NCBI RefSeq assembly: GCF_034140825.1 | Contig: NC_089035.1 | Location: 2,873,001-2,937,000 of the forward strand | DNA: 64,000 nt | Source of the DNA: Oryza sativa Japonica Group | Lineage: Eukaryota; Streptophyta; Magnoliopsida; Poales; Poaceae | Reading direction: 5' to 3' | Shown here: positions 11,701 through 23,523 of the stretch, piece by piece | Position numbering within the stretch: the first letter of the stretch is position 1 | Layout: the number at the start of each line of letters is the position of its first letter | Notes under the pieces: model-generated | Databases searched by the model: none | What the model was told of the DNA's origin: nothing | What the model saw: the letters and a program-made list of their open reading frames with translations, nothing else | Program-made: the position numbers and the translations under genes

Positions 11701-14700
11701 GATGTAATGCCTGAAGGTCATGTTGCACCTTGGGCTTAGGGCTCTAATTCCAATTTTAATCATCTTTTTTTTTTTTTACAGAGTGCATGTATGCTTTGTT
11801 TGCTTTGTACATGAAATTTTTTTTAATCATTTCCTGTACAATTTGCTAGTTAAAATAACTTGGATCAGTTGAAATAGATGGGTCATGTATGCCTTCTTTG
11901 CTGTTGTATCTCCTTTACAGCGAGTCATTAGAATATAAGACATCACAATGACTAATAATATCTTAGTACCTTGCAATGCCTATAATGTCTGTATCTGTTA
12001 TTGTTTCTATTGTGTCTGATCCAAAGTTACCGCATGTTCCAAGGTAGATTGAGACTCCAGTTTTATCTAAGTCTACACCAGAAGGTGCTCGGGACTATCT
12101 TGTCCCATCGAGAGTTCAGGTAAGTTGTCTGTAACTATTTTTCACTTAAACAGACAATTATAACACGTTTATTTCTTCTGTTGAAAAATGCGCAGTGCTT
12201 TTTCGTTCACTTTTATTTGTGGCAACTTTCAAAGACCTAATTACCCAAATCATATTTGGGTTCACTGGTGTAATAATTGCTTTCTCAAATATCAATTGTC
12301 TTACCATCGTTAAGCACAATTATCTTCCAGTAGATGGATGTAGTTAATTTCCTTTATCTCCTTGTTTTTTCCAATTAAAAGAAAAACTTTATGGCTAGAA
12401 CTAACTTTTGAAAACTGCAATAAAAATAAATGTAAGAACCTTTTTTTGTAAGACTTCCCTTGTGCCTACGTTCTTGTGGGGATACACTACATTCTACATT
12501 TCTTTTGCATTCTCTGGTGGGTTTATTTTAACTATAAACAGTGACAATTATGAAAGTACAACTCTATTGAGTATCATAAATATATATCTAGTGCTTTTTG
12601 GCGGTAGGTCTAATCATTCTGCAGTGAATTTTTGAAACTTCTTCAAATAAGAGCTTCATGTTCCCCTGATGCCCTCCAATATGGTTTTTGAAGCCAGGAA
12701 TGTTCTATGCTCTTCCTCAAAGCCCTCAGCTGTTCAAGCAAATGTTGATGGTCTCTGGCTTTGAAAAATATTATCAGATTGCAAGGTTAGTAGGTACAAC
12801 ATTTTGAAGGATGTTTGTTTCTTGGATATAATTTTTCTTCCAGTTATCTTACAACTCTGCATGAGTTGCTCTATATTCTCTGTTGCATAATCTCTTTTCC
12901 CCTGTAACCTGTTTAGCTGGGTTCTTGATTTTTTTCCTGTTTGCATGAATATTCTCAATATAAATTGCTCACTGTACACTGCTCAGTTCCTGGAATATAT
13001 TACTCCCTCACTCCTAAAATTAGTTAACCTAGTACTACGAATCTGGACATGAGCATGTCCAGATTCGTAGTACTAGGATGTGTCACATCCCGTACTAGGT
13101 TAACTTATTTCAGAATGGAGGGAAGTATTATTGAACCAGTCAAACAATTATCTCCAATGCTGCTCTGCAATATTGTCTTGATTCATTGAACCACTTCATA
13201 AAAGGTGTTTCCGAGATGAAGATCTGCGTGCAGATAGGCAACCAGAGTTTACACAACTTGATATGGAGATTGCATTTACATCAATGGAAGATATGTTGAA
13301 GTTGAACGAAGAATTAATGAGACATGTAAGTTGGTTTTCAAATACTTAACTTGTTTCCTCTTATCTTTTTAGTTAATTTCGTATTTGAGTTAGCATTGTT
13401 CTTCACCCCTGTCTATTAGTAAATACCGACAGTAATAGCTATGCCTGAGACGTTTGAACACATATCCCTATATAAAAAAACCTTCTTCCCTGCAATGTAG
13501 ACAAGTGCCTCCTTGCATGAGCCCTCACGTAGTCACGCGTGTGCTCCGGGCTGAGCCTCCTCCCCCTATACCTGGCCAGGTTTTGCTGCTGGTTCTGGGC
13601 CTCAGGCCCCAGCCTCCTTCCTGGCTCAATTCCCATGACAAGACTGTAGGTCTGTCACTGGTTCCGTCATTTAGCTATTGTACATCAGATCGTTAGTAGT
13701 AATCAGGCTCTTAATTCACTAGTTTATTGCTCAGAAAATATGCCATTATTTCTTTAACTATTGCTCATGGTTGATTGAATTATGGATATTCATATCACAG
13801 ATTTTCCAAGAGGTTGGTGATATCAAGCTGCCAAATCCTTTTCCAAGGCTAACCTATACGGAGGCAATGAATCGCTATGGAACAGATAGGCCTGACCTTC
13901 GTTTTGATTGGCAGCTGAAAGATGTGAGTACCTTTATCCTTTCTGAATGGCCCATCTTACTGTGATAACTAAAATAATAAATTCACAGCTACGCTTCATC
14001 CTTTTCTTACTGTTAAAATGCAGGTTAGTGATGCATTTTTGGGCAGTAGCTTCAAGATTTTTGCAGATACATTAGAAAACGGGGGTGTCATCAAGGCATT
14101 ATGTGTTCCTGGTGGTGCCAAAGAATTTTCAAATACTGACCTAAAGAAAGGAACTGTCTACACTGAAGCTTCCAAAGCTGGAGCCAAGGGCCTGCCTTTT
14201 CTCAAAGTTATGGACAATGGTAAAATAATTTTTGCACTCTTTTGGTTGATAAACTTTTTGGCCTGGCCAATGAATTTGTTTTGTGGTTTAATTGGTCTGC
14301 TGCTCACAGGAGAGCTTGAAGGAATTGGTCCACTCGTGGCAAGTCTGAAACCTGAAAAGAAAGAGCAGTTGTTGAAACATCTAGATGCAAAATCAGGTGA
14401 TCTTATCCTGTTTGCACTGGGTGAGCAATCAGCGGCTAATCGAATTCTTGGCAGATTAAGATTATTTATTGCTCATAAGCTGGAAGTGATAGATACAGTA
14501 AGTCTGTGAATATGAATGCTATTTTATTGAGATTCTGTGCCTCTTCGCCTTTCTGTATTACCTTCTGAGAGCAGTCCTGATCATCTGCTTTAGTTATGCT
14601 CCTGATATCTTCATCTACATTTTCTGTTTTCTTTATGCTAGTCAGCACATTCAATTCTTTGGGTGACGGATTTTCCAATGTTTGAATGGAACAGTGATGA

Positions 14701-17436
14701 GCAGAGATACGAGGTTAGATTTTCTTCTATGTATCTTCTTTCAAAAATTACAACTGATTACTCCTTCACTCTTTTCCAAAACCAGAATGAATACTCTTTA
14801 AGCATAGCTGTATCACACTATTTAAAGAACTGCCATTTTGCTGACTGCTCAGACTTCAATTATTTTGTAGAATGTTGATTGTAGTAGTTACTAAAGCACA
14901 CCATTAATGCACATTACTAAATTAGGATACTGAGTTATATTCTTCAAAAAGGAAATAACATACTGTACAGTATCACCAGAATGCAGACCATTGGTTAATG
15001 ATGTCCTGAAATTTGTTAATGGCATGCGAACAGGTTATATAGTATTAACAAACAAATTTAAGGGCCAATATCAGATAATAGATTGTTTTTGGTACTTCCT
15101 CTGGTCAAAAAAGAGCTTTTGGACATTGACAAGTCTCCAGAATGCAAATTTGATTGCAATGTCACGGAAGGTTTGAGGCAAACATACACAGTTTTACATG
15201 TTCAATCTAAATTTTCATAGGGATACCAATAGCAAAATTTACAAAATGTGTAATCTGTCATTAATGCTTACAGTGAATGAGCATTGCTCTCCTGAACAAC
15301 TGAGAAGGAAAAACAGTTAAATGTAAGAAATTTAGACACTGGTAAAACAGAGAATTGACATGTAACTCAAAGTAAAGATTGTCTTGTGTTTTGCGTGCTC
15401 TGAGCATCTCCATTGTTCTCATAGGCACTACACCATCCTTTCACTGCACCAAATCCTGAAGATATGAATGATCTACCATCAGCTCGAGCCTTGGCTTATG
15501 ACATGATTTACAATGGAGTGGAGGTACTTTCACTGCATCAAGTTTCTTGCTACCTTGTTCAGTACATACTAGTTCAGAAAAGGGTCCAAGATTGCACATG
15601 CTCTTTTACATGATTTATATAGTAGAAAATTTAGCACATATTCTCCTTGATGCAAAATCTTGTGTAAGCATTGAAGCACAAGTCTTAATAAAGTCTTGGG
15701 GTTGAGGTATTGTAATGCATGTGGACTGTATCCATACATGGCACATGCTCTTCAACATTTATTGAAGACATTCTTCTAGTTTAAATATGGATTATGATAA
15801 CATTATAGCCCTTTCTACAAGTCTATCTGTATTTGTTCATTGGAATGTGATTTAAAATCTCAGATGCTAAATACTCATCTCAAATTGACCATGACAGATA
15901 GATGTGATTAATTCGTAAGACTGGTTGGCTGGTTTCTTTTGAGTTTAGACCCTTTTTCTGTAATAATAGCCAATGAAACAAGGTGTGCAGACTGCAGAGT
16001 CTGATCTGATACATCAATAAAAGTTGTGTATCTTTATATGTACTGGAATTCATGTAAAGATCTATGTAGAAAATCATAACATGCATCTTTTTTGTTCTGC
16101 ATGCTATAAATATAGATTGGAGGAGGCAGTTTGAGGATATACAAAAGTGATGTACAACAAAGGATTTTTGAGATCATCGGTATCTCACCCGAGCAGGTAT
16201 TATATTTGACACTTCATACTATTGAGAGTACCATGCTTTCAATTTTCAATTTGTAGATTGATCGATAATTTTTTTAAAAGTAATTAATGTTATGCTGAGA
16301 TGAAATAAGAGCATTAGGCCATATGTGCATGCTTTTTATTCACTGGACATGGAATGGCATAATTGTGAAGAAATACCTCCAGATTTAGATTGTCTGAGAC
16401 TGTAGTCTTGTTTTGTGTGGCAAAGGTGCATGCTGTCATTCATAAGCCAGTGTTTTTATCTATAGCTCAATTCAAGCATGCCTTAATATTCAAGGTAAAT
16501 GATCATAAATTATGCTGGATGCATCTAGAAAGGTTCAATGTTGAGTGTCAAGACTAGAGAGTAAAGAAACATCAAATGCAGTGATATAGTATCTGGCAGT
16601 TAATGACCATAATATCCTACTGTGATTCGTTAAAAAAAATCCTACTGTGAGTTTTGAGTACCTGATGTCACTTATTTTCATTATTAGGAGACATTTGGAT
16701 GCAGGAATTATGTAAAAAATACCAGTATTTATCCGTTCTATTCAAACTTGTTAATATAGAAAACATGCTGTACCTTTTGCATTTTGCTGAGCTCTAAAAT
16801 ACCGAAATTGCAATGCAGGCAGAGGAAAAATTTGGCTATCTTTTAGAATGTTTTGACATGGGTGCTCCTCCTCATGGTATGCTATGTTCAACCACTGAAC
16901 TCCATGTACATATTTTTGGATTAGATTTGAGATTTTGGATCGCATACTGAACTTTCTATTACTACTATATGCTTGTATGTTTCATTAAGACAGTATTTTT
17001 CCACAAACAAGAGCAATCTTTCAAATCAATCCTACTTCTTGTTATAACCACACCATCAGATTTTGGACAGCATATTGATTCTAAGATGCTTTAATAAATG
17101 CAAGCGTTAGTGATATGCTTCTTGCATATTCAAGAAAAAAAAACGTCAGCGTTTATGCTTGTACCTGCGTATTGCCATGTACTCATGTGTTATAGTATGT
17201 CTAGTTCCATTCTGCTTTTAGTTTTGGAATGTTGAGCTCAAATTCCACCTAATTTTTATACCATGGCAGGAGGAATTGCCTATGGGTTAGATCGTTTGGT
17301 GATGCTTTTGGCTGGTGAAAATTCAATCCGGGATGTGATTGCTTTCCCAAAGACTACAACTGCTCAATGTTCACTCACCAAAGCGCCATCTCCTGTAGAT
17401 CCACAGCAATTGAAGGATCTTGGCTTCCGTACGTGA
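8739..17436 (+). CDS. Aspartyl-tRNA synthetase, bacterial type, organellar
   Basis: I predict 15 exons: 8739-9134, 9889-10029, 10344-10453, 11368-11479, 12048-12119, 12694-12785, 13205-13325, 13801-13923, 14024-14219, 14310-14497, 14642-14713, 15425-15523, 16116-16196, 16819-16876 and 17270-17436. All have GT/AG borders and phases agree, giving 675 aa. The enzyme charges tRNA-Asp with aspartate. The N-terminus ([14 protein letters not shown]) looks like a chloroplast/mitochondrial presequence. An OB-fold anticodon-binding domain follows (exons 1-3), then class II motif 1 ([20 protein letters not shown]), motif 2 ([19 protein letters not shown]), a GAD insertion (exons 9-10), and motif 3 ([16 protein letters not shown]). 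The GAD domain marks it as bacterial-type rather than cytosolic. Exon borders are by eye. Introns 1 and 6 carry MITEs. Confidence 0.93.
9392..9626 (+). mobile_element. Stowaway MITE in AspRS intron 1
   Basis: A 235-bp element starts CTCCCTCCGTTTCGAAATG and ends with its inverted repeat CATTTCGAAACGGAGGGAG, flanked by TA on both sides (9390-9391, 9627-9628). This is the classic Tc1/mariner-derived Stowaway structure and it has no coding capacity. Confidence 0.95.
13003..13125 (+). mobile_element. Stowaway-like palindromic MITE in AspRS intron 6
   Basis: TA-flanked CTCCCTCACTCC...GGAGGGAAG ends enclose a long hairpin: CTAGTACTACGAATCTGGAC near 13029 is followed by its inverted copy near 13057. 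It is a short, near-fully palindromic element. Confidence 0.85.
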
Positions 17437-17818
17437 AGTGAGTGCACTGCTTGTAACAAGGTTTGAGTTATATAGGAACATCCATTGTCTACACCGGGCA
17501 CCCAACCTGTCACAGCACATTCACCTTTTGCGAATGTGCTTCTGCTCTTGAGAAATTTTGACCATGGATAGGCTGGTTGTCCATCTCATGAATCCAATAA
17601 AAAGTTTAAAGCAGATCAATCTCTTCGTGACTATTGTCGGATAGCTTGTCAAGTGCCCAAGCTATTTGGCTGTTGAGTTACGCTGATAAACAGTAGAAAA
17701 ATTTGTATGAGGCAATTAGAAATAATTTGAGTAAAAAAAAGTCGTACATGTTGTTCGTGGTTTATAAAGCCTAGTCCTCAACGTTTTCGTTGGCAAGAAA
17801 CCAGCAATTCAAGCTTAG
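17437..17818 (+). other. AspRS 3' flank
   Basis: This is the probable 3'UTR and downstream flank of the synthetase gene, with an AATAAA string near 17597. No coding frame is seen. Confidence 0.5.
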
Positions 17819-17956
17819 GCTGTGTTTAGATCCAAAGTTTGGATCCAAACTTCAATCCTTTTCCATCACATCAACCTGTTATACACACACAATTTTTTAG
17901 TCACATCATCTCCAATTTTAATTAAAATCTAAACTTTACGCTGAACTAAACACAGC
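17819..17956. mobile_element. Short MITE with GTGTTTAG/CTAAACAC ends
   Basis: GGCTGTGTTTAGATCC at the left and GAACTAAACACAGC at the right are inverted repeats around a T/A-rich core holding TTCCATCACATC. Related copies lie at 22390 and 61563. Confidence 0.75.
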
Positions 17957-17960
17957 TTTA

Positions 17961-18203
17961 GGGTGTGTTTGAGAAGAATGGGATTGAGTAGATTGAGAAG
18001 ATACGTAAAACGAGGTGAGCCATTAGCTCATGATTAATTAAGTATTAATTATTTTAAATTTTAAAAATAGATTAATATGATTTTTTAAAGCAACTTTTCT
18101 ATAAAAATTTTTTACAAAAAAATGCACCGTTTAGTAGTTTGGAAAGCGTGTGTGCGAAAAACGAAGTGCTTTCTCCCTCAATGTCCTCCGAACGAACGCT
18201 GCC
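17961..18203. mobile_element. MITE with TTA target duplication
   Basis: GGGTGTGTTTGAGA at the left and GAACGAACGCTGCC at the right are imperfect inverted ends, flanked by TTA on both sides. The internal GATTAATTAAGTATTA block recurs in the copies at 41806 and 60678. Confidence 0.7.
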
Positions 18204-18880
18204 TTAGAGTAGTTATAGGTCATGGACGCCTGACGGATGACGACTGACATGAAGATGGTAAGTTGGACTATTTAGAATTTTAGATCGATATGTTTAGGAT
18301 AAGTTGAGCTTTTGTGATGCATTGCTCGTGTGTGTCCATGCATGATGCATCCCTAGCTACAAGGAGTATCGTCTTTTATTTTGCTTTTATACCTTTAGAC
18401 TTCAGTATACTACTACTCAAGTACTTCGTATCTACTACCCAACTTCGATCGGGCATGGTCGGTAACTCGGTATATGCTCCTGTATGCTGTATGGCTGTAT
18501 TGATGGATGATGGTTCAGCTCGAAGGTGTATTTGTAGCGAACTAGTATGTGTGCAGTTCCAGGCGCTTAACTAGTTTGGTGTTTGCCTCGGTTGCATCTG
18601 ATTACCGACCAATTTTCCAAAAAAAATTTAGAGCCGTAAAAAATCTTTTGCTTCCGCTCAGAGGTTGCTTGACAGCAAAATAAAAATCGTCATGCGTTCA
18701 GTTCGTGCGCTCATCACGCACTAACGCTGCTGTATGCATTGCTACCTACGCACTGTAATAAATCTGTAATGACACAAGTACTATCTGCGTCTGTAATCTG
18801 CACGCTGTACGACGCCCTCTCGCATCACCTCATCTCAAAACCCACTACCGCACGCAGAAGGCGAAGAAACTTTATACTAT
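18204..18880. other. Spacer, no gene seen
   Basis: This is mixed-composition sequence without a coding frame that resembles a protein family. An 86-codon frame at 18314-18574 has no features that I trust. Confidence 0.4.
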
Positions 18881-19229
18881 GGCCCTGTTTAAATCTCACC
18901 TGAAATTTTTCACCTTATCACATCGAATATTTGGATAGATACATCGAGTATTAAATATGGACGAAAAAAATCAATTACACAGTTTACGTGTAAATTGAGA
19001 GACAAATCTTTTAAGTTTAATTGCGCCATGATTTTACAACGTGGTGTTACAATAAACATTTACTAATGACGGATTAATTATGCTTAATAAATTCGTCAAG
19101 CAGTTTACAGGCGGATTATGTAATTTGTTTTGTTATTATACTACGTTTAATATTTCAAATGTGTGTCTGTGTATCCGATGGGACACGCTAAAACTTTACT
19201 TCCCTGGATCTAAAGTCTAAACACCCCCT
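18881..19229. mobile_element. MITE with GTTTAAA/TCTAAAC ends
   Basis: The element starts GGCCCTGTTTAAATCT and ends GATCTAAAGTCTAAACACCC. Its interior (attaaatatgg, gagacaaatcttttaag, attcgtc) is the same family as the element at 19850-20178. Ends are approximate. Confidence 0.7.
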
Positions 19230-19242
19230 ATGTTTTGGCTTA

Positions 19243-20316
19243 GAGCAGCTAAATTTGGCTATTTTAACCAAAAAAAATCCACTCCAACAACCTCTCTATT
19301 AGGATGGCTAAGCTAAATGATTAGCCAAACTCATCCCCTCAATGGCCAAATTTGGTTAGCCCAACCTGCCTTGCCATTGGTGGATCCCACGCTGAAGAGG
19401 CTTTTCCCTCCCGCAATAGCACTACCCGCGTCGGTTGAGAGCAGTGAAGGAGGAGGATGCGGCGGTGGGGCAGCACGACGGCGAGCGCACCCGCGGCCTC
19501 CTGCTCGTCGGCCGCCGGCGTCAAGGAATGGAGAGAGAAGCGTGTTTCCGCCACCGCCTCAGTTCCCGGCCACATCCGTCGGCATCTTCTTCCTTCTCGG
19601 CAAGGAGTGGATCCGCTATCTCCGTTGCCTCGCGCGAACGAATTCGCCGTCGCCGGCTTCTCCCTTCTCGCCGCCGCCACCGCTGTTGACTCGCACACAC
19701 GAATCGGCCGAGGCGGAGACGGAGGAGGACAAGGACATAGGGGAGGAGGGGCGAGGCGTGGAGGGGACCGGGGACGGGAAAAGGGGGAGAAAACGAGGAA
19801 GAAGAAAAAGTTGAGGCTGACATGCGGATCCTACTGTCATGCACTCAGGTGGTGTTTAGATCCAGGACTTAACTTTAGTCCCTGTCTTTAGACACTAATT
19901 TAGAGTATTAAATATAAACTACTTACAAAACTAATTACATAAATAAAAGCTAATTCACGAGACAAATTTTTTAAGCCTAATTAATCTATAATTAGAGAAT
20001 ATTTACTGTAGCATCACATAGGCTAATCATGGATTAATTAGGCTCATTAGATTCGTCTCGCAAATTAGTCCAAGATTATGGATGGGTTTTATTAATAGTC
20101 TACGTTTAATATTTATAATTAATTTTCAAACATCCGATGTGATAGGGACTTAAAAGTTTTAGTCCCATCTAAACAGGGCTCAGAATAGAAATCAGAATAG
20201 AAAGGATGAATGGAGAGACTATTGGAGTAAATAACAAATTTGAATTGCTAATTAAATGGAGATTTGGCTAAATAGACGGTTGGAGAGTGATTTGGAGAGG
20301 CTGTCTGGAGATGCTC
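19243..20316. mobile_element. Tourist/PIF-like non-autonomous element with GC-rich core
   Basis: Ends GAGCAGCTAAATTTGGCT and its rough inverse (...GATTTGGCTAAATAG...GGAGATGCTC) are flanked by TTA at 19240-19242 and 20317-20319, as expected for PIF/Harbinger insertions. The 1074-bp element has a GC-rich core at about 19380-19820 that differs sharply from its AT-rich arms and may be captured host sequence. A second MITE is nested at 19850-20178. No transposase is present. Its right end lies 197 bp upstream of DUF674 gene A. Confidence 0.7.
19850..20178. mobile_element. MITE nested in the PIF-like element
   Basis: The left end GTGTTTAGATCCAGGACTT and right end AAGTTTTAGTCCCATCTAAAC form an inverted repeat. 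Interior blocks match the element at 18881. The ends are given to within a few bases. Confidence 0.75.
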
Positions 20317-20513
20317 TTAAGCTCGAAGAGGCGCTGCCCCTCGTGCATCGCCGACCCCCGACCATAAGTATCACGAGCAGGCGGCCGCCGCCGAGACATG
20401 TGCTGCTCAGTCGCTCAGAGCCTCAGATCACCCACCCGCTTGCTGAAGCGCTAGTACTAGTGTACTACCAGTAGTAGTGTAGGCGGAGAAAAGCAGTTGG
20501 CAAAGCTCGCGCA

Positions 20514-21390
20514 ATGGCAGCCTCCACCACCGCGCTGAGCATGAAGCTGCTCGTCGACACCAATGCCCAGCGAGTGCTGTTCGCGGAGGCGAGCAAGGAT
20601 GTCGTCGACTTCCTCTTCTCCCTCCTGGCGCTGCCGGTCGGCACGGCCGTCAAGCTGCTCGGGAAGGACTCCATGGTCGGCTGCGTCGGCAACCTCTACG
20701 CCAGCGTCGAGAAGCTCGACGGCACCTACGTCCAGCCCGGCGCCTCCAAGAACGCGCTGCTCAGCCCCGTCGTGCTCTCGCCGGCGGCCAGCTCCAACAC
20801 CTCCGTCCTCCGCTTGCCGGCCCCGTCTTCTTCGCAGCCCAAGAGCTTCTTCAGCTGCCGCTCCTACGACTGTTTCTACTACGTGACGGACGTGAGCGGC
20901 GTCAAGTGTCCGTCCTGCGGCAACCAGATGACAACGGCATGCACGTATGCCGCACCAACCGCTGCCCAGAAGCTGCAGGCCGCTGCAGCCGAAGGGGCGG
21001 GGAAGGGGTTCGTGCAGGGCATCGTGACGTACACGGTGATGGACGACCTCACCGTGTCGCCCATGTCGTCCATCTCCAGCATCACGCTGCTCAACACGTT
21101 CGCCGTCAAGGACCTGGGCGCGCTCAAGGAGCAGACCGTGCAGCTCGGCTACACTGAGGTGATAAACTAAATTATCTACTAATCATCATTCATCAGTCAA
21201 CACTCACCACTCCTCTTCTCTTTCTCTGTTTTATATTAGTGCTTTGCATGTACACGTTGCCATGTCCGTGATGCTGCATATATGTTGTGTTTGTGTTTTG
21301 TAGGGCCTGGCGATCCTGAGGGCCTCGCTGCAGTCCAAGACCGTTCTCAGCGACGTTTTCCTTGCCAGGAGGCCTGCAAAGCAAGCCTGA
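20514..21390 (+). CDS. DUF674 family protein, gene A
   Basis: Two coding exons, 20514-21158 and 21304-21390, give 243 aa. Splicing falls after GAG (phase 0), with GT at 21159 and TAG ending at 21303. The N-terminal half carries the DUF674 signature MKLLVDTNAQRVLFAEASKD and DSMVGCVGNLYASVEKLDGTY. The middle holds a Cys cluster (FFSCRSYDC...CPSCGNQM, residues about 117-142) that could bind a metal. The C-terminal half has TYTVMDDLTVSPMSS and LGALKEQTVQLGYTE. Exon 2 adds GLAILRASLQSKTVLSDVF and a short basic tail. The family (PF05056) has no known biochemical function. Gene A is the left-most copy of the cluster and is closest in sequence to gene C. Confidence 0.92.
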
Positions 21391-22148
21391 ATTCTACTAC
21401 TACTTCAACAACGCTGGTCGCTGGCGATGTCAAAATGCAAGCCATCTCGATCGATAAGTAGTTAACTATACGACTGTATTGGTCTTTAGTGATGCCTGTA
21501 AATTAATGCGTACTACTAGTAGTATCTTGTGCCGTCGTGCACTCGTGCGCGCCCCAGATCTTTTGCTAGCTAGTAGCTGAAGTGCAGCATGATGAAGGTT
21601 AAGCCTGAAGCAATTTGGGATGTTCAAGCAATACCCGTATAGTAGTGTGCGTAGAAGTCCCCCTTAATCTGTGTGAATCAGGACTCTCCGCTGGTAAGAA
21701 TCACCATGTGTACTACTGTACTGCTGTTTCTAATGCTACCGCTGTTTCTAATGTGCTTGACTGTTCTTGATTTGCTTGCCTCTGAAACTCTCAATTTGAT
21801 CCGGTGTTGTCCGGTTTTCCTTTGCTTTTTGGACTGGACCGGTCGAGGCTTGCATCTCTTTTGCTCGAGCAATCTATGAACTCTCCTCTTGCTGTTGTCT
21901 TTCGCCGTTCCTGTCTGGTTCAGTTCAAGCAGCAGCAATGCTCAGAAGAACTCGAAATTTCTTTCTCCTTAATGAAGAATTTGGACTGAATTCGAAATAA
22001 TTTCCACATGAGCATGACGTAGACTACATAAATTTTAAAGGCCTCCTACAAGAACGTCGCAGAAATCAACCAACGCATTATGCTTCTGTTTGGTGGTAAA
22101 GTTCTTTCAAAAGTAGGATCTGTTTTTTTGACATTAATCTGAACTGAA
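21391..22148. other. Spacer between convergent DUF674 genes A and B
   Basis: Contains the likely 3'UTRs of A (plus) and B (minus). No coding frame of substance is seen. Confidence 0.5.
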
Positions 22149-23523
22149 CTAGACGTCAAAATCATGTGGCATCGGCGGCGCGCTCTTCTCCATCTGGACT
22201 GCGGCGGCGGCGTCTTTCTTCTCGCTCGTTGCTCGGGCGTCGACGTTCTTGTCGCCGGATCTATGGTGCTTGTCGCCGGCACGAGCCTTCTTCTTCCTGT
22301 TCAGGAAGACATCTGTCAACACGGTCTTGGACTGCAACGATGCCTTCAGAATCTCCAAACCCTGCAAATTCGCATCAAAACAAAGTAAGCCGAGTTTAGT
22401 TTCAAACTTTTTCTTTAAATTTCTAATTTTTCTATCACATCAAAACTTTCCTACACACATACTCCCTTCGTCCTTAAAAAAAAAGACAAACCCTGGGTTT
22501 GCGTGTCTAACTTTAACTGTCCGTCTTATATGAAATTTTTTTATAATTCGTATTTTTATTGTTGTTAGATGATAAAACATGTCTTTTTAATTTTTTTCAT
22601 TATTTTTTTAAATAAAACGGACAGTCAAACATTGGGCACGGAAACCAGGGTTCGTCTTTTTTTTTTTTGACGGAGGGAGTAACTTCCAACTTTCCGTCAC
22701 ATCATTCTAATTTCAATCAAACTTTTAATTTTGACGTGAACTAAACACACCCTAAGTAGTAAATTAGTATGGAGAATTCGATGAAGAATTTATCTGGTTA
22801 ATTTATCACCTCTTGGTAGCCGATCTTGACCGTCTTTTCCTCGAGCGCGGAGAGGTCCTCGACGCCGAGCTTGCTGAGCAGCGCGATGCTGGAGATGCTC
22901 GACATGGGCATGAAGGTGAGGTCGTCCATGACGGTGTACGTCACCACGTCCCGCACGAACCCTTTGCCAGTCTGGGCGGCGGCGAGGCAGGTCGAACAGC
23001 GGCAGCCCGTGTCCGACGACATCCCCGCGCCGAAGGGCGGGAACGCCGCCTTCAGAGACGGCAGAGACGGGGTCGTCGGCCGGATGGTCGAACACTGGTA
23101 GGCCGGGTGGCCCGGCGGCGGCGGCGGAGGAGGAGGAGGAGCAACGTACGGCGCCTGGACGCGCGGGGGCTGGACGAGGGACGGGAAGCCACCGGCGGTG
23201 GCGGCGAGGCAGGGGTGCGCCGGCGCCGGGTTCAGCAGCGCGTCGCGCGCCTCCGCGCTCTGCATGTACGCGGCGTCCATCCTCCTCACGCTGGCGTACA
23301 CGTTCGCGACGCCGCCGAGCGCGTTCTCGCCCGCGAGCAGCTTCACCACGGCGCCGACCGGCATGGCGAGGAGCCCGACGAGGAAGTCGACGACGTCCTT
23401 GCCGGCCTCGGCGAAGAGCACGACCTGGGCCTCCTTGGCGATGAGCAGCTTGATGGTCGGCGTCGTCGACGGCGCCGCGTCCGCCGAAGCGCACGACGAC
23501 GGCACGGCGGCGGCGTTGCCCAT
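22149..23523 (-). CDS. DUF674 family protein, divergent gene B
   Basis: Exon 1 is 23523-22810 and exon 2 is 22361-22149, joined after GAG, giving 308 aa. I chose ATG 23523 (MGNAAAVPSS) because the longer frame begins with TTG. IKLLIAKEAQVVLFAEAGKD and YTVMDDLTFMPMSS place it in DUF674. The central Cys cluster of its relatives is replaced by a proline run (about 9 P) and a different CRCSTC motif, so metal binding like that of A or G is doubtful. Exon 2 keeps GLEILKASLQSKTVLTDVFL but then extends by about 50 residues rich in K, A and D, the longest tail in the cluster. The intron carries two nested MITEs. Confidence 0.88.
22390..22752. mobile_element. MITE in gene B intron, split by a second MITE
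   Basis: The GAGTTTAGTTTCAAAC left end and GAACTAAACACACCC right end match the uninterrupted copy at 61563-61710. The element is interrupted after CCTACACACA by a Stowaway element and then resumes with ACTTCCAAC. Confidence 0.8.
22462..22679. mobile_element. Stowaway MITE nested in gene B intron
   Basis: CTCCCTTCGTCC...GACGGAGGGAG ends are flanked by TA (22460-22461, 22680-22681). The inner motif AAACGGACAGTCAAACATTG also occurs, slightly changed, in the fragment at 37303-37467. Confidence 0.9.

Noticed and set aside
13430-13640. GC-rich patch in AspRS intron 7 as a possible extra exon or SINE
   Set aside because: No splice sites that keep the synthetase frame, and no tail or duplication to support a SINE.
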